NCBI GenBank assembly: GCA_023429995.1
Contig: JAEZCE010000022.1
Coordinates: 1 to 36,941 of the forward strand
Source: Bacillota bacterium
GTDB lineage: Bacteria > Bacillota > UBA4882 > UBA8346
Direction of reading: 5' to 3'
Length of the DNA stretch: 36,941 bases
Shown: positions 7,825-15,804 of the stretch, in pieces
How positions within the stretch are numbered: position 1 is the first letter of the stretch
Layout of the letters: each line of letters opens with the position of its first letter
Program-made: the position numbers and the translations under genes
Notes under the pieces: generated by a model
Databases searched by the model: none
Told to the model about the DNA's origin: nothing
Seen by the model: the letters and a program-made list of their open reading frames with translations, nothing else

Positions 7825-8436
7825 ATGAGCCTTGATTATATATGGATATTACTCCTGATTGCCCCCGGGTTTGCCTGCCGGAGTATTTATGAGTATTTAA
7901 ACAGCGGGGGACGAGAGGAAAACGGGATCCGTTTAATCCTGTCGTCAATCTTTTATAGCGTCTGGGTTTTGGCCATGAATTACGGCTTTTTAGCCGTAAC
8001 TTTCCATATTAAGACTTTCCTCGAAATTCAAGTTTTTTTTAATCAGATCCTGTTTGTTGTGTATTATCTCTTGATTACCATTATTTCCTGTATCGTGGTG
8101 GCTCTGGTTTGGAACTTTATTCATCCCTATTTGACCATTAATTTTGTGAATGCGGTTCGCCATGGGCAGCAGAAACCGGATATTTCGGTAACACCCCTTT
8201 GGGATGTTTTTCAAAAAAATCAGAATCAAGCCGTGGTGATATGGAAGGACGGACGAATGATGGCCAAGGGAATCATTACCGTATTCAATTCGGCTTATAA
8301 TGCCCGCAGGGAATTGTTGATTATCCCCAGCGATAAAATTGAGGATAATTACCGGGCGGAAGAACTTAAGGAAGTGTATGTGGACTGTGACAACAACCTG
8401 GTAATTCAGATTGTAAATCCTCATAGGGAGGGATGA
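7825..8436 (+). CDS. DUF6338-like membrane protein
   Basis: A 203-residue protein. The ATG at 7825 is preferred (AAGGAA about ten bases upstream). The N-terminal half has three membrane segments: LDYIWILLLIAPGFACRS, the SIFYSVWVLAMNYGFLAVT region, and QILFVVYYLLITIISCIVVALVW. The C-terminal half is soluble, with WKDGRMMAKGIITVFN and ELLIIPSDKI strands, a layout I associate with the DUF6338 family. Members are often found in accessory or defence-like loci but have no established activity. It follows the hemerythrin pair and a REP-like hairpin; no functional link is visible. Confidence 0.7.
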   Translation: MSLDYIWILLLIAPGFACRSIYEYLNSGGREENGIRLILSSIFYSVWVLAMNYGFLAVTFHIKTFLEIQVFFNQILFVVYYLLITIISCIVVALVWNFIHPYLTINFVNAVRHGQQKPDISVTPLWDVFQKNQNQAVVIWKDGRMMAKGIITVFNSAYNARRELLIIPSDKIEDNYRAEELKEVYVDCDNNLVIQIVNPHREG

Positions 8437-8805
8437 CCAAAATAATCGTTTCGTCGTCGGATAATTCTTTGGTGAATTCATTGGGTTGATTTCGGCTATG
8501 GGTATCCCTTTTTTCCTTGCCTTGAGGAGACGCGGCTGAAGATAAACCCAGAGCGTCCAATTGTTTTGGCGTAAGAAATTTCCTGTAACTTGAGTCGATG
8601 TCCTTAATTTTGCACCACATGGAAGAACTCCAAAATTCTATCATATTTTTCGTTATTGTTCTCCCGATTTCGTTTTATTATTCTTGAAAAAACACTTTCA
8701 AGCGACTTTAAAAGGGAGAGATTGAATGAAAAGGAGCTTTGGCTGGTTTTACTTTCCCCCGCTACTTATGTTAAAATATTTTAGAAAAAAATTTAGGGGA
8801 TGCAT
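8437..8805. other. Intergenic region before tdk
   Basis: No firm gene. A minus-strand frame (8366-8620 from its second Met) has protein-like composition in the segment YRKFLTPKQLDALGLSS but no ribosome binding site, and it overlaps the previous gene by 71 bases. A 37-codon plus-strand frame starts at ATG 8726 with AGGGAG seven bases upstream and ends at 8839 inside tdk; it could be a leader peptide. A possible promoter is TTTACT (8748-8753), 18 bases, TAAAAT (8772-8777). Confidence 0.4.
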
Positions 8806-9387
8806 ATGGCCAAACTTTATTTCAGATACTCCGCGATGAATGCCGGAAAGACAACCCAACTGCTGCAAGTAAAATACAATTATGAAGAACGTGGCCAAAA
8901 TGTCCTATTAATGAAGCCAGGCATCGATGACCGGGACAGCACGGACAATATCAAGTCCCGCATCGGATTGGAAAGTGAAGCGGTGTTGGTGGAAGTGGAT
9001 ACCGATCTTTATCAATATGTTAAGGGCGAAACCAGCAACCACCCCGTTCATTGTTTGATCATTGACGAGGCTAATTTTCTGACCCGGGAACATGTATTCC
9101 AGTTATGCCGGGTTGTCGATGATTTAAATATTCCGGTTATTGCTTACGGCTTGCGAAGTGATTTTAAAGGGAATCTTTTTCCCGGTAGTGAGGCATTACT
9201 GGCGTTAGCCGATAGTATTGAAGAATTGAAGACGATTTGTTGGTGCGGTAAAAAGGCGATTATGAATACCCGGTTAAAAAACGGCAAACCGGTATATGAA
9301 GGGGAACAAATCCAGATTGGGGGAAATGAAAGTTATATTTCCCTTTGCCGCAAACACTGGTATGAGGGAAAAACCGGTCCGGAATAA
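8806..9387 (+). CDS. tdk: Thymidine kinase (type II)
   Basis: A 193-residue cytoplasmic enzyme of pyrimidine salvage: thymidine + ATP gives dTMP + ADP. The P-loop YSAMNAGKTTQLL is near residues 8-20. The DE motif is LIIDEANFL, the lasso region contains NGKPVYEGEQIQIGGNESYISLC, and zinc-type cysteines occur in CWCGKKA and LCRKH. The P-loop and CxCG forms resemble the E. coli type more than the Bacillus type. The ATG at 8806 is chosen (AGGGG at 8795-8799, six bases); an ATG at 8800 touches that site. It is monocistronic, followed by a terminator. Confidence 0.95.
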   Translation: MAKLYFRYSAMNAGKTTQLLQVKYNYEERGQNVLLMKPGIDDRDSTDNIKSRIGLESEAVLVEVDTDLYQYVKGETSNHPVHCLIIDEANFLTREHVFQLCRVVDDLNIPVIAYGLRSDFKGNLFPGSEALLALADSIEELKTICWCGKKAIMNTRLKNGKPVYEGEQIQIGGNESYISLCRKHWYEGKTGPE

Positions 9388-9441
9388 AATTCAAAATTAC
9401 CATGGGTAGCGTTCTTGGCTACCGGTCATGGAAAGGGGTAG

Positions 9442-9471
9442 GGGTGGCAATTTAAAATTGTCGCCCTTTTT
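9442..9471 (+). terminator. Terminator after tdk
   Basis: GGGTGGCAAT pairs with ATTGTCGCCC (two G-T pairs), followed by TTTTT. A weaker hairpin, CCATGGGTAGC/GCTACCGGTCATGG, precedes it at 9400-9431. Confidence 0.85.
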
Positions 9472-9643
9472 ATGTTGGAAATTTAACAAAACGTGACAAA
9501 TAGATTTCGATGCCCGGAAGGATTATTCTGGAAATGCTAGAAGTATAATTTTGGGACATTCACATCAATTGGGTCTACTCCGTAAATTCTTTTATGTATT
9601 TCAATTTCGCAAATATGAATTTTGGGATTATAAAACCTAAAGG

Positions 9644-11968
9644 ATGGAGCTGAGAGTTTTGGATTCCATAAATGAGGTGTTTGACGGGACTTTGGATATT
9701 CATAAAAGACTTTTTCAATCGATGAACGAAGGAATCATCCTGTTGAAAACGATAAGGGATGAGTCGGGTCGATTTTATGATTATTTTCATCTTGAAGTCA
9801 ATCCGGCATTTGAAAGAATTCTCGGCATGAGTTCTTCGGAGTTGCAAGGCAAAACATGGAGCGAGATTGGTTATTTTGATGCATCATGGCTGGAACGACT
9901 TGGTGAGCTTGTCGGGAGCGGAAGCCATATCCTGAAGGAATATGATGATCTCAAATACCAGCGGCATTTTGGGGTAAGGGTATGTAGTCTGGAAAGGGGA
10001 ATTTACGCGGTATTTTTAAATGAAACTACCGGAGCGGCTATAGGGCGCGAACAGGCGGAACGAAAGGCCCGGCAATTAAAGGCCGCTCTCTCCTCCATAT
10101 CTGCAAAAGTCGTTATTTTTGATAGCACCGGCAAAGTCATTCAAAAGGAATATTTTAGCGACAAGGTAGCTAATCAAGCCGTAGAAAATTGGGAAGAGAT
10201 TGATACTCAATTCAATCTCCATCGAGATGACGGGTCATTGTATCAATGGGAAGAAACACCGTTGTACCGGGCTTTACATGGGGAACCGGTTCGGGATGAG
10301 GAAATTTTGATTCAGGATTCCTCGGGCAAGCTTCAGTGGCAATCCCTAAGTCTTTCGCCCATTGTTGACAGGGATAAACACCAGGTCGGGGCGATCATGG
10401 TTATACTGGATATTACCGAGCGGAAATGCCGAGCGGAAAAATTATTGTCCTTTGACCGCGAGTTATTAAAAGTAACCCTTAATTCCCTGGATGAAGGGGT
10501 TGTAACAACCGATCCGGAAAACCAAATTGTCGTTTTTAATAAGGCGGCCAGTATTTTGACTGGTTATTCTCCTGAGGAAGCCATTGGAAAACCGCTATCG
10601 AAAATTTTTTACTTCTTGAACGATCTTACCAGCGAACCGGTAGACGTGATGGCGGATTACCCCGTCCATCAACTGATTTTGGTGACGCGGGATCTAAGGG
10701 AAGTAACGGTGATGCTCAACCGTTCTTCCATCCGAAACGCCAAGGGCCAGACTATCGGAACGGTATTTGTGATTGAAGATATCACGGAAAAGCAAAAGAT
10801 TGATCAGGAAATGTTGAAAACGGCTAAGCTGGAATCCTTGGCTATACTGGCGGGTGGTGTAGCCCATGATTTTAACAATGTTTTAGCAGGGATTTTAGCC
10901 AATTTACAATTGGCGGCCACGAAATTGAAGAGGCATGAAGACATCTCTAAAAACCTGGAGGCCACGGCCGGCATTACGCGTAAGGCGAGTGAGCTCACCA
11001 AACAGTTGCTTACTTTTGCCAAAGGTGGAAATCTGGTTCGAAAATCGACATCAATTATTGACTTAATACAGGATACGGTGCATTTTATCCTAAGCGGCTC
11101 TAAGGTAAAGGCTGAGTTTTATCTTCCTCAGGATTTGTGGATCGTTGATATCGATGAAGGGCAAATCACTCAAGTCATCAATAATATTACGATCAACGCC
11201 AAACAGGCTATGCCCATCGGTGGAGCGCTTCAGATTTTCGGAGAGAATGTTACTTTGGATGGAACAGACCAGCATATTGCCGGTAAGTATGTTAAGTTAA
11301 CCCTGAAAGATCACGGGATTGGAATACCGGAAGGAATTATTGACAAAATATTCGACCCCTTTTTTACCACCAAAAAAACAGGAAACGGATTGGGTCTCTC
11401 CACCAGCTATTCGATTATCAAAAAACATAATGGATATTTGGAAGTCGAGTCCGTCGCGGGAATAGGGACAACTTTCTATATTTTTCTTCCGGCATCCATA
11501 GAACCGCTGGAAGTCAAAAAAGAAAAAAGCGAGATTGTGATCAGTGATGGAATAAAAATATTGTTGATGGACGATGAGGAGAGCATCCGGAATGTAAGCG
11601 GAGAAATGTTGACTTATTTTGGCTATCAGGTCAGTTTAGCCAGAAATGGTCAGGAGGCCATCAAGCTCTATAAGGAAGCCAAAGAAAATGGGGAAGCCTT
11701 TGACGTTGTTATTATGGATTTGACCATTCCGGGAGGGTTAGGCGGTATAGAAACTATGGCGGTGCTCCGCCAAATGGATCCCGATATCAAGGCGATCATC
11801 ACCAGTGGATACGCTAATGATCAGGTAATGTCAGATTATCGGAAATACGGTTTTAGCGGAATGGCTATTAAACCCTATAAAGTAAATGAGCTCAATGAAG
11901 TCCTTGTCAAGGTCATCGATCAAAAGCAATTGCCCTTGGGTTTGGTATTTAAAGCTTCATTAGATTGA
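9644..11968 (+). CDS. PAS-domain hybrid sensor histidine kinase with C-terminal receiver
   Basis: A 774-residue protein with no transmembrane segment. The order is: PAS 1 (about 20-130), PAS 2 (about 145-255), PAS 3 (about 270-385, ending EDITEKQ), a HisKA dimerisation domain with the phospho-acceptor H408 in GGVAHDFNN, a HATPase_c domain with DHGIGIPEG, FDPFFTTKKTGNGLGLS and GTTFYIFLP, and a receiver domain with D692 in IMDLTIPGG. It probably senses a cytoplasmic signal such as redox or a metabolite through PAS. There is no DNA-binding domain and no partner regulator nearby, so its output partner lies elsewhere. The start is uncertain: an in-frame stop lies at 9638, ATG 9644 has little Shine-Dalgarno support, and TTG 9659 sits about ten bases after GGAG. 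Confidence 0.9.
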   Translation: MELRVLDSINEVFDGTLDIHKRLFQSMNEGIILLKTIRDESGRFYDYFHLEVNPAFERILGMSSSELQGKTWSEIGYFDASWLERLGELVGSGSHILKEYDDLKYQRHFGVRVCSLERGIYAVFLNETTGAAIGREQAERKARQLKAALSSISAKVVIFDSTGKVIQKEYFSDKVANQAVENWEEIDTQFNLHRDDGSLYQWEETPLYRALHGEPVRDEEILIQDSSGKLQWQSLSLSPIVDRDKHQVGAIMVILDITERKCRAEKLLSFDRELLKVTLNSLDEGVVTTDPENQIVVFNKAASILTGYSPEEAIGKPLSKIFYFLNDLTSEPVDVMADYPVHQLILVTRDLREVTVMLNRSSIRNAKGQTIGTVFVIEDITEKQKIDQEMLKTAKLESLAILAGGVAHDFNNVLAGILANLQLAATKLKRHEDISKNLEATAGITRKASELTKQLLTFAKGGNLVRKSTSIIDLIQDTVHFILSGSKVKAEFYLPQDLWIVDIDEGQITQVINNITINAKQAMPIGGALQIFGENVTLDGTDQHIAGKYVKLTLKDHGIGIPEGIIDKIFDPFFTTKKTGNGLGLSTSYSIIKKHNGYLEVESVAGIGTTFYIFLPASIEPLEVKKEKSEIVISDGIKILLMDDEESIRNVSGEMLTYFGYQVSLARNGQEAIKLYKEAKENGEAFDVVIMDLTIPGGLGGIETMAVLRQMDPDIKAIITSGYANDQVMSDYRKYGFSGMAIKPYKVNELNEVLVKVIDQKQLPLGLVFKASLD

Positions 11969-11996
11969 TTACTCTAAATCGGATCAAGCTAAATCT

Positions 11997-12731
11997 CTAG
12001 CGCTTTTTAAAAAGGTCCTCCGGACTCCACCCGCCTGTGATTCGACTAAACCATGCGCTGAGTATGGATAAACTCCCGGTAATCAGCAACAAGCCCATAA
12101 TGATCAGTAAAATTCCGGAGGCCCATTCGAAATATTTGATGTAGGGTTTCATTCGGGCCATGCCACGGGAGACTCTTTCAAATCCGATTGCCAGCAGCAA
12201 AAAAGGTATCGCCAATCCCAGAGAATAGCAAGAGAGAAGCAACATTCCTTTACCGATTTGGCCCTGGCTACCGGCTAAAGTCAAAATGGAACCTAAAATG
12301 GGACTGATACAAGGGGTCCAGCCCAGGGAAAAAGCCAAGCCGGTGAGGAAAGCTCCGCTGATGCCGATTTGATGCTTGACTTGCATCTTTTTTTCATGAT
12401 AAAGCCAGGAAATTGGGAGCCATCCCGCTTGATGGAGCCCCAAAACAATAACCACCAAACCGCCTATTTGAGCGATTAAACGGCGGTATTTTAATAAAAA
12501 CTGACCTAAAAAAGAACTTGCAAGTCCCAAAGAAATAAAAACGACACTAAATCCTAAGATAAAAGCGATGGTGGACGATAATATTTTTCGCTTGGTGATG
12601 GTATCTGCTTTAATATTCGTTAATGAAGTACCGGAAATAATTCCCAGATATCCGGGGGCAATCGGTAGAATGCAGGGAGATAAAAAGGATAACAATCCTG
12701 CAGTGAAGGCAATCCAGAATGTAATCTCCAT
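11997..12731 (-). CDS. ccdA: Cytochrome c biogenesis protein CcdA (thiol-disulfide reductant transporter)
   Basis: A 244-residue integral membrane protein with about six membrane segments. The two signature redox cysteine motifs are LSPCILPIAPGY in segment 1 and GWTPCISPILG in the middle. CcdA moves reducing equivalents from cytoplasmic thioredoxin across the membrane to extracytoplasmic thiol proteins. The start ATG has AAGGGG nine bases upstream, and the gene begins three bases after the stop of the tlpA/resA gene, which is its usual partner. It converges with the hybrid kinase, with no clear terminator between them. Confidence 0.93.
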   Translation of the reverse strand: MEITFWIAFTAGLLSFLSPCILPIAPGYLGIISGTSLTNIKADTITKRKILSSTIAFILGFSVVFISLGLASSFLGQFLLKYRRLIAQIGGLVVIVLGLHQAGWLPISWLYHEKKMQVKHQIGISGAFLTGLAFSLGWTPCISPILGSILTLAGSQGQIGKGMLLLSCYSLGLAIPFLLLAIGFERVSRGMARMKPYIKYFEWASGILLIIMGLLLITGSLSILSAWFSRITGGWSPEDLFKKR

Positions 12732-12734
12732 CTG

Positions 12735-13277
12735 TCATTTCCCCTTTAATAAAGGCTGTACTCTTTGCTCTAAAACACGGAGATTTGTCGATCCTTTAAT
12801 AACCGACCGGATGGTGCCTTTTTGGTCAATGATGAAAGTGCTGGGGATGGAAAATATCTGATAAAGATCGCCTACTTTCCCTGAAGTATCGGTTAATACG
12901 GTGAACCTCATTTTGGCTCTGGCGGCGAAAGCTTTGACCACACTGGGCTTATCCTTTAAGTTGACGGCCAAAATAGCCAATCTCTTTTGGGAATTCCGGT
13001 TGTAAAGGGTTACAAAGTCGGGAATTTCAGCCTTGCAAGGAGCGCACCAGGTAGCCCAAAAGTTTATAATGGTCACTTTATGAAGCGAGGTAGTTTTTTT
13101 CAAATGGACGGGTTTGCCGTTTAAATCGGGCAAAGTGAAATTGGGAGCCGGGAAACCCTCGATGGGTTTGGCGCTGTCTGCAACCTGATGACGGCCTCCC
13201 ATGCGGACACCCACGACAACAGCGGCCAAAATGACACAAACCAGGATTAAAACAAAACCAAATTGTCTTTTTTTCAA
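12735..13277 (-). CDS. TlpA/ResA-type membrane-anchored thiol-disulfide oxidoreductase
   Basis: A 180-residue protein. The N-terminal anchor FVLILVCVILAAVVVGV is followed by a thioredoxin-like AhpC/TSA-Redoxin fold with the active site NFWATWCAPCKAEIP (WCxPC) and the cis-proline in SIPSTF. It faces outside the cytoplasmic membrane and reduces disulfides, for example apocytochrome c, with electrons from CcdA, which is encoded immediately downstream. TTG 13277 is preferred: GGAG lies eight bases upstream, whereas the longer GTG start at 13286 overlaps that site. No cytochrome c gene is visible nearby. Confidence 0.92.
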   Translation of the reverse strand: MKKRQFGFVLILVCVILAAVVVGVRMGGRHQVADSAKPIEGFPAPNFTLPDLNGKPVHLKKTTSLHKVTIINFWATWCAPCKAEIPDFVTLYNRNSQKRLAILAVNLKDKPSVVKAFAARAKMRFTVLTDTSGKVGDLYQIFSIPSTFIIDQKGTIRSVIKGSTNLRVLEQRVQPLLKGK

Positions 13278-13969
13278 GATATTCACTCCAGTTTTATTCT
13301 ATATAAGATGAAATAAATTTTGTAAATGTCAGACGATGAACGCCAACCCAAGTGAAAAGGACTTAGACAGGATCTCCTTAGGTATGGTAACCTTTTCGAA
13401 CTTTTTTATACAAACTGCCGGTTTGACTTGGGGTGTTTTTTAGCAACAAGAATATATATGCTTATAAAGATAACGCAGTAAAGCTGTTCGCCTATCAACT
13501 CACCCCTTCAGATATCTTATGGGTAATAGTAACATGGTTGCTATTCCCCTCTCTCTGACGATAGTTTTATATGGATGTTTGAGAGAGGGGAAGCAAATTT
13601 TATTGAGCAATTCGATTTTTGAAAAGCAAGCTATGAAGATTTAGCTTAAAAACTTGAATGGGTTAGCCTGGAAAAGACTTCGTATTAAGAACTCCGGTTA
13701 ATCGACTTTCCCCTCTCTCAGGCTTCATAAAATAGCCGACAGTCAGAGAGAGGGGAATTGCTATGGGTATCGATAAGAAAATGAGTAACTAAGGGGTGAG
13801 TTGATTTTAGGCAGTTTACTGAATCAACGCTATAACCAAAAAATATAAATACAAATCCGGGCCAACCGGGTTCGGGTATATCATGCCAATAGCCTTTTTT
13901 TCCCAAAGAGTGACCGTAGCCTATGGAAAGTAATAAGATACTAGCATGAGTTGGGAAGGGGAGTTTGGC
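13278..13969. other. Long non-coding region containing a palindromic element
   Basis: No convincing gene. Its main content is the imperfect inverted-repeat element at 13476-13821. The stretch 13290-13475 is AT-rich leader of the tlpA gene and otherwise featureless to me. Confidence 0.6.
13476..13821. repeat. ~346 bp imperfect inverted-repeat element (MITE-like), two hairpin arms
   Basis: The left end CAGTAAA...TCAACTCACCCCTT (13476-13508) is inverted at the right end AAGGGGTGAGTTGA...TTTACTG (to 13821). Inside each arm is a perfect 12-bp hairpin: TTCCCCTCTCTC (13544-13555) with GAGAGAGGGGAA (13581-13592), and 13708-13719 with 13746-13757. The arms are roughly 115 bp and imperfectly matched; about 115 bp between them is unpaired. 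There is no transposase and I see no clear target duplication. Confidence 0.75.
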
Positions 13970-14272
13970 ATGGAGATTTTGGGAGAAGAGGACCTTTTTC
14001 AGATATTCGACAATGACAGTAGAAAATTTATCGGTGAAATTTTTTTAAAGTATCTTGGAGATGAAAAAAAAGGGATGAAGAGGGTCGGAAGGATTCCTGA
14101 TCTTTGGATAAAAACCGCCGGGGGTATTCGGGGCCCTTATTTATGGAAAGAGACACAAGTTTATCGGGTTATGGATTTTGATATTTCGAAAAGCAAAATT
14201 TGGTTGCAAGCCGTTAAAGATCATTCACTGGTTTTTAACTGTGAGAAAAGCTTGGTTCCAAATTATGAATGA
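13970..14272 (+). CDS. Hypothetical protein, 100 residues
   Basis: Function unknown. The ATG at 13970 (MEILGEEDLF...) has AGGGGAG six bases upstream and is preferred to the ATG at 13946. The protein is acidic at first, then basic (DEKKGMKRVGRIPDLWIKTAGG), with aromatic-rich strands near the end, and is probably a small soluble alpha/beta fold. No signal peptide, cysteine pair or known motif apart from a single NCEK. It sits between a palindromic element and a His/Cys-rich gene, 69 bases before the latter. Confidence 0.55.
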   Translation: MEILGEEDLFQIFDNDSRKFIGEIFLKYLGDEKKGMKRVGRIPDLWIKTAGGIRGPYLWKETQVYRVMDFDISKSKIWLQAVKDHSLVFNCEKSLVPNYE

Positions 14273-14341
14273 GTAATAGAATATGATAGGGTAAAAACCT
14301 AAAGGTCAAAACCAAATAATAGAAATGTGGTGATCAATAAG

Positions 14342-14686
14342 ATGTCGAAACACCATCACCATGATCGGTGCCGCGAAAGGCATGATCATCGACGACATTG
14401 TGATGAACGGATGTATTTGGCATATCCTATGGGAGCTATGCCCGGCTTTGAACCGTCTCCGTCTCCGGATTTTTATTCCCCAAGTGAAAATGTAGATGCA
14501 ATGCAGGGATATGGCGGTTCCTGCTATATGACTCCCACCGGGCCGGTTTGCCCGGGAACGGGAGGCGGAAGCTGCTACATGGGACCGGGAGGAATGGTAT
14601 GTCCCGGGACCGGTGCGGGCGGATCCTGTTTTATGACACCTCAGGGCAGGATATGCCCCTCTCAGGGTTATGACAGAACTTATTAA
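14342..14686 (+). CDS. His-rich N-terminus plus triple Cys-x-Met-x-Pro-x-Gly repeat protein
   Basis: A 114-residue protein. The start MSKHHHHDRCRERHDHRRH makes a His/Arg/Asp-rich, metal-binding-looking head. A Pro/Ser-rich linker follows, then three tandem units of about 17 residues: GGSCYMTPTGPVCPGTG, GGSCYMGPGGMVCPGTG, GGSCFMTPQGRICPSQG. Each unit has two cysteines, compatible with disulfide or metal cross-linking. There is no signal peptide. I do not recognise a family; coat, surface or metal-sequestering roles are speculation. The gene at 15446 shares the His head and one such unit. GGTG lies about ten bases before this ATG. Confidence 0.7.
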   Translation: MSKHHHHDRCRERHDHRRHCDERMYLAYPMGAMPGFEPSPSPDFYSPSENVDAMQGYGGSCYMTPTGPVCPGTGGGSCYMGPGGMVCPGTGAGGSCFMTPQGRICPSQGYDRTY

Positions 14687-15027
14687 AAAGATCGCTTGAA
14701 TGGATTGTCTCAACCCACCGGCTTTTAGCCGGTGGGGATTGAGTCCGAATGGTTTTTAAAACGAGGGTATAATCGAAGCGAGTCAAAAGGCTCGCTTTGA
14801 TTACTTCAACAAAGGGAAGAGTAATCACGGGGAGTTGCTTTTTGGAAATCATTATTTAGCGAATAACCCTGTAGCGGATTTCAAATAATCATAAAGCCTT
14901 TGCGGGATAGTTAAAACAAGTGTGGAGGTCAGCTGCTTTTTGGAAAAAAGGGGGTTGACGAAGAGAGGGTTATATTAGTAGAAGAAGAAATCACGCCCAC
15001 AACATGATTCGATGGATCATACGTTTT
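14687..15027. other. Intergenic region with REP-like hairpin
   Basis: No gene seen. It holds the hairpin at 14706-14744 and two copies, about 100 bases apart, of a TGCTTTTTGGAAA-like stretch (near 14836 and 14934). No convincing promoter is visible. Confidence 0.5.
14706..14744 (+). repeat. REP-like palindrome, copy 2
   Basis: CCCACCGGCT (14714-14723) pairs perfectly with AGCCGGTGGG (14727-14736) and is extended by CTCAA/TTGAG with a bulge. No T-run follows, so it is not a standard terminator. It resembles the hairpin at 7767-7797 in sequence as well as shape. Confidence 0.6.
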
Positions 15028-15291
15028 TTAAGGGCCGGGGTTTTGGTGGGCAATATAGTCGGAGCTCATTTGTCCCAAAAGATGAATCAGATCATCGACA
15101 ATATCCCCTAAGTCATCCACCATATCGATTTTTTTTTCAATCTGGTGCTTTTTACTTAGGGCCAGACTTTGCAGGTCTAGAGCGCTCAAGCTCAACTGGC
15201 GCATGGTGTTGCTTAAAGCAGCTATCAATTCAACAGTGTAATTGATTGATGGTTTTAAATCGGGAATTTCATGTTCCAATTCCATTTCCAC
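15028..15291 (-). CDS. Small helical hypothetical protein
   Basis: An 87-residue protein on the strand opposite to its neighbours. The GTG start at 15291 has GGAGGGG exactly eight bases upstream, which decides for this strand over the overlapping plus-strand frame. The sequence is amphipathic helix throughout (MRQLSLSALDLQSLALSKKHQIEKK, VDDLGDIVDDLIHLLGQM), acidic, without cysteine, signal or membrane segment. It lies between the two His/Cys-rich genes and is divergent from the second. It may be a small structural or regulatory partner; family not recognised. Confidence 0.65.
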   Translation of the reverse strand: MEMELEHEIPDLKPSINYTVELIAALSNTMRQLSLSALDLQSLALSKKHQIEKKIDMVDDLGDIVDDLIHLLGQMSSDYIAHQNPGP

Positions 15292-15445
15292 GATATCATC
15301 CCCTCCATGCTGTTATCATATGATTCATTGACCCAAAGGGTTTCTTTAAAATCAACATTATATTTAGTCCCTGGCGCAATGACGCGATAATTTCATAGAA
15401 TGGTAGGGGAAGCCCCCGAAGTTTGATGAAAAGAGGTGAATTTTT

Positions 15446-15664
15446 ATGTCTAAATGTCATCACCATCATCATCATCATCATCACCATCACCGTGACCGTT
15501 GTGAAGGTTGGGATCGAGAGAGTCCAATGCCAATGGAAAATCCGTGTATGCCAATGCCTGAAGGGTGTGGCGCTCCTCGGTCAATACCTATTGAAGGTCG
15601 TTGCGTAATGACCCCACGTGGACCTATTTGCTGTGTGGCTTTGCCTCGTCACAGAATGCGGTAA
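15446..15664 (+). CDS. Polyhistidine protein with one Cys-x-Met-x-Pro-x-Gly motif
   Basis: A 72-residue protein. MSKC is followed by eleven consecutive histidines (15458-15490) and RDRC, then a Met/Pro-rich middle (ESPMPMENPCMPMPEGCG), then GRCVMTPRGPICC, which is one unit of the repeat found three times in the gene at 14342. There are eight cysteines in all. AGAGGTGA lies six bases before the ATG. It probably binds transition metals and may cross-link through disulfides. A spore-coat or surface role, or Ni/Zn/Co storage, are alternatives with no direct support. A terminator follows. Confidence 0.7.
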   Translation: MSKCHHHHHHHHHHHRDRCEGWDRESPMPMENPCMPMPEGCGAPRSIPIEGRCVMTPRGPICCVALPRHRMR

Positions 15665-15698
15665 AATATCATTGGATCAATATCCTTGCTCATAAAAT

Positions 15699-15737
15699 AA
15701 AAGCTATCCGGATAGTTGTTACCGGTAGCTTTTTTTA
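15699..15737 (+). terminator. Terminator after polyhistidine gene
   Basis: AAAAGCTATCCGG pairs with CCGGTAGCTTTT apart from one bulged T, followed by a T-rich tail. Confidence 0.85.
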
Positions 15738-15760
15738 TTTCCGGATTCATCGATTAATCC

Positions 15761-15789
15761 TTGACACCAAAGAATGATGGTAGTATTGT
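15761..15789 (+). promoter_or_regulatory. Promoter of the Nramp-related gene
   Basis: A perfect TTGACA (15761-15766), 17 bases, then TATTGT (15784-15789). A (GC)6 alternating tract follows at 15805-15816, just after the expected transcription start. Confidence 0.65.
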
Positions 15790-15804
15790 AAAAAAGTAGT
15801 AATT

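Noticed and set aside
8366..8644. 92-residue minus-strand frame
   Set aside because: No ribosome binding site, and it overlaps the end of the DUF6338-like gene by 71 bases. A segment looks protein-like, so it is noted only as a possible remnant.
15012..15245. 77-residue plus-strand frame
   Set aside because: It lies antisense to the 87-residue minus-strand gene, which has a perfectly spaced ribosome binding site.
14280..15401. Sporulation-type (sigma E/K) promoters before the His/Cys-rich genes
   Set aside because: CATAGAAT at 15394 and AATATGATA at 14280 look like -10 boxes, but no matching -35 sequences were found.
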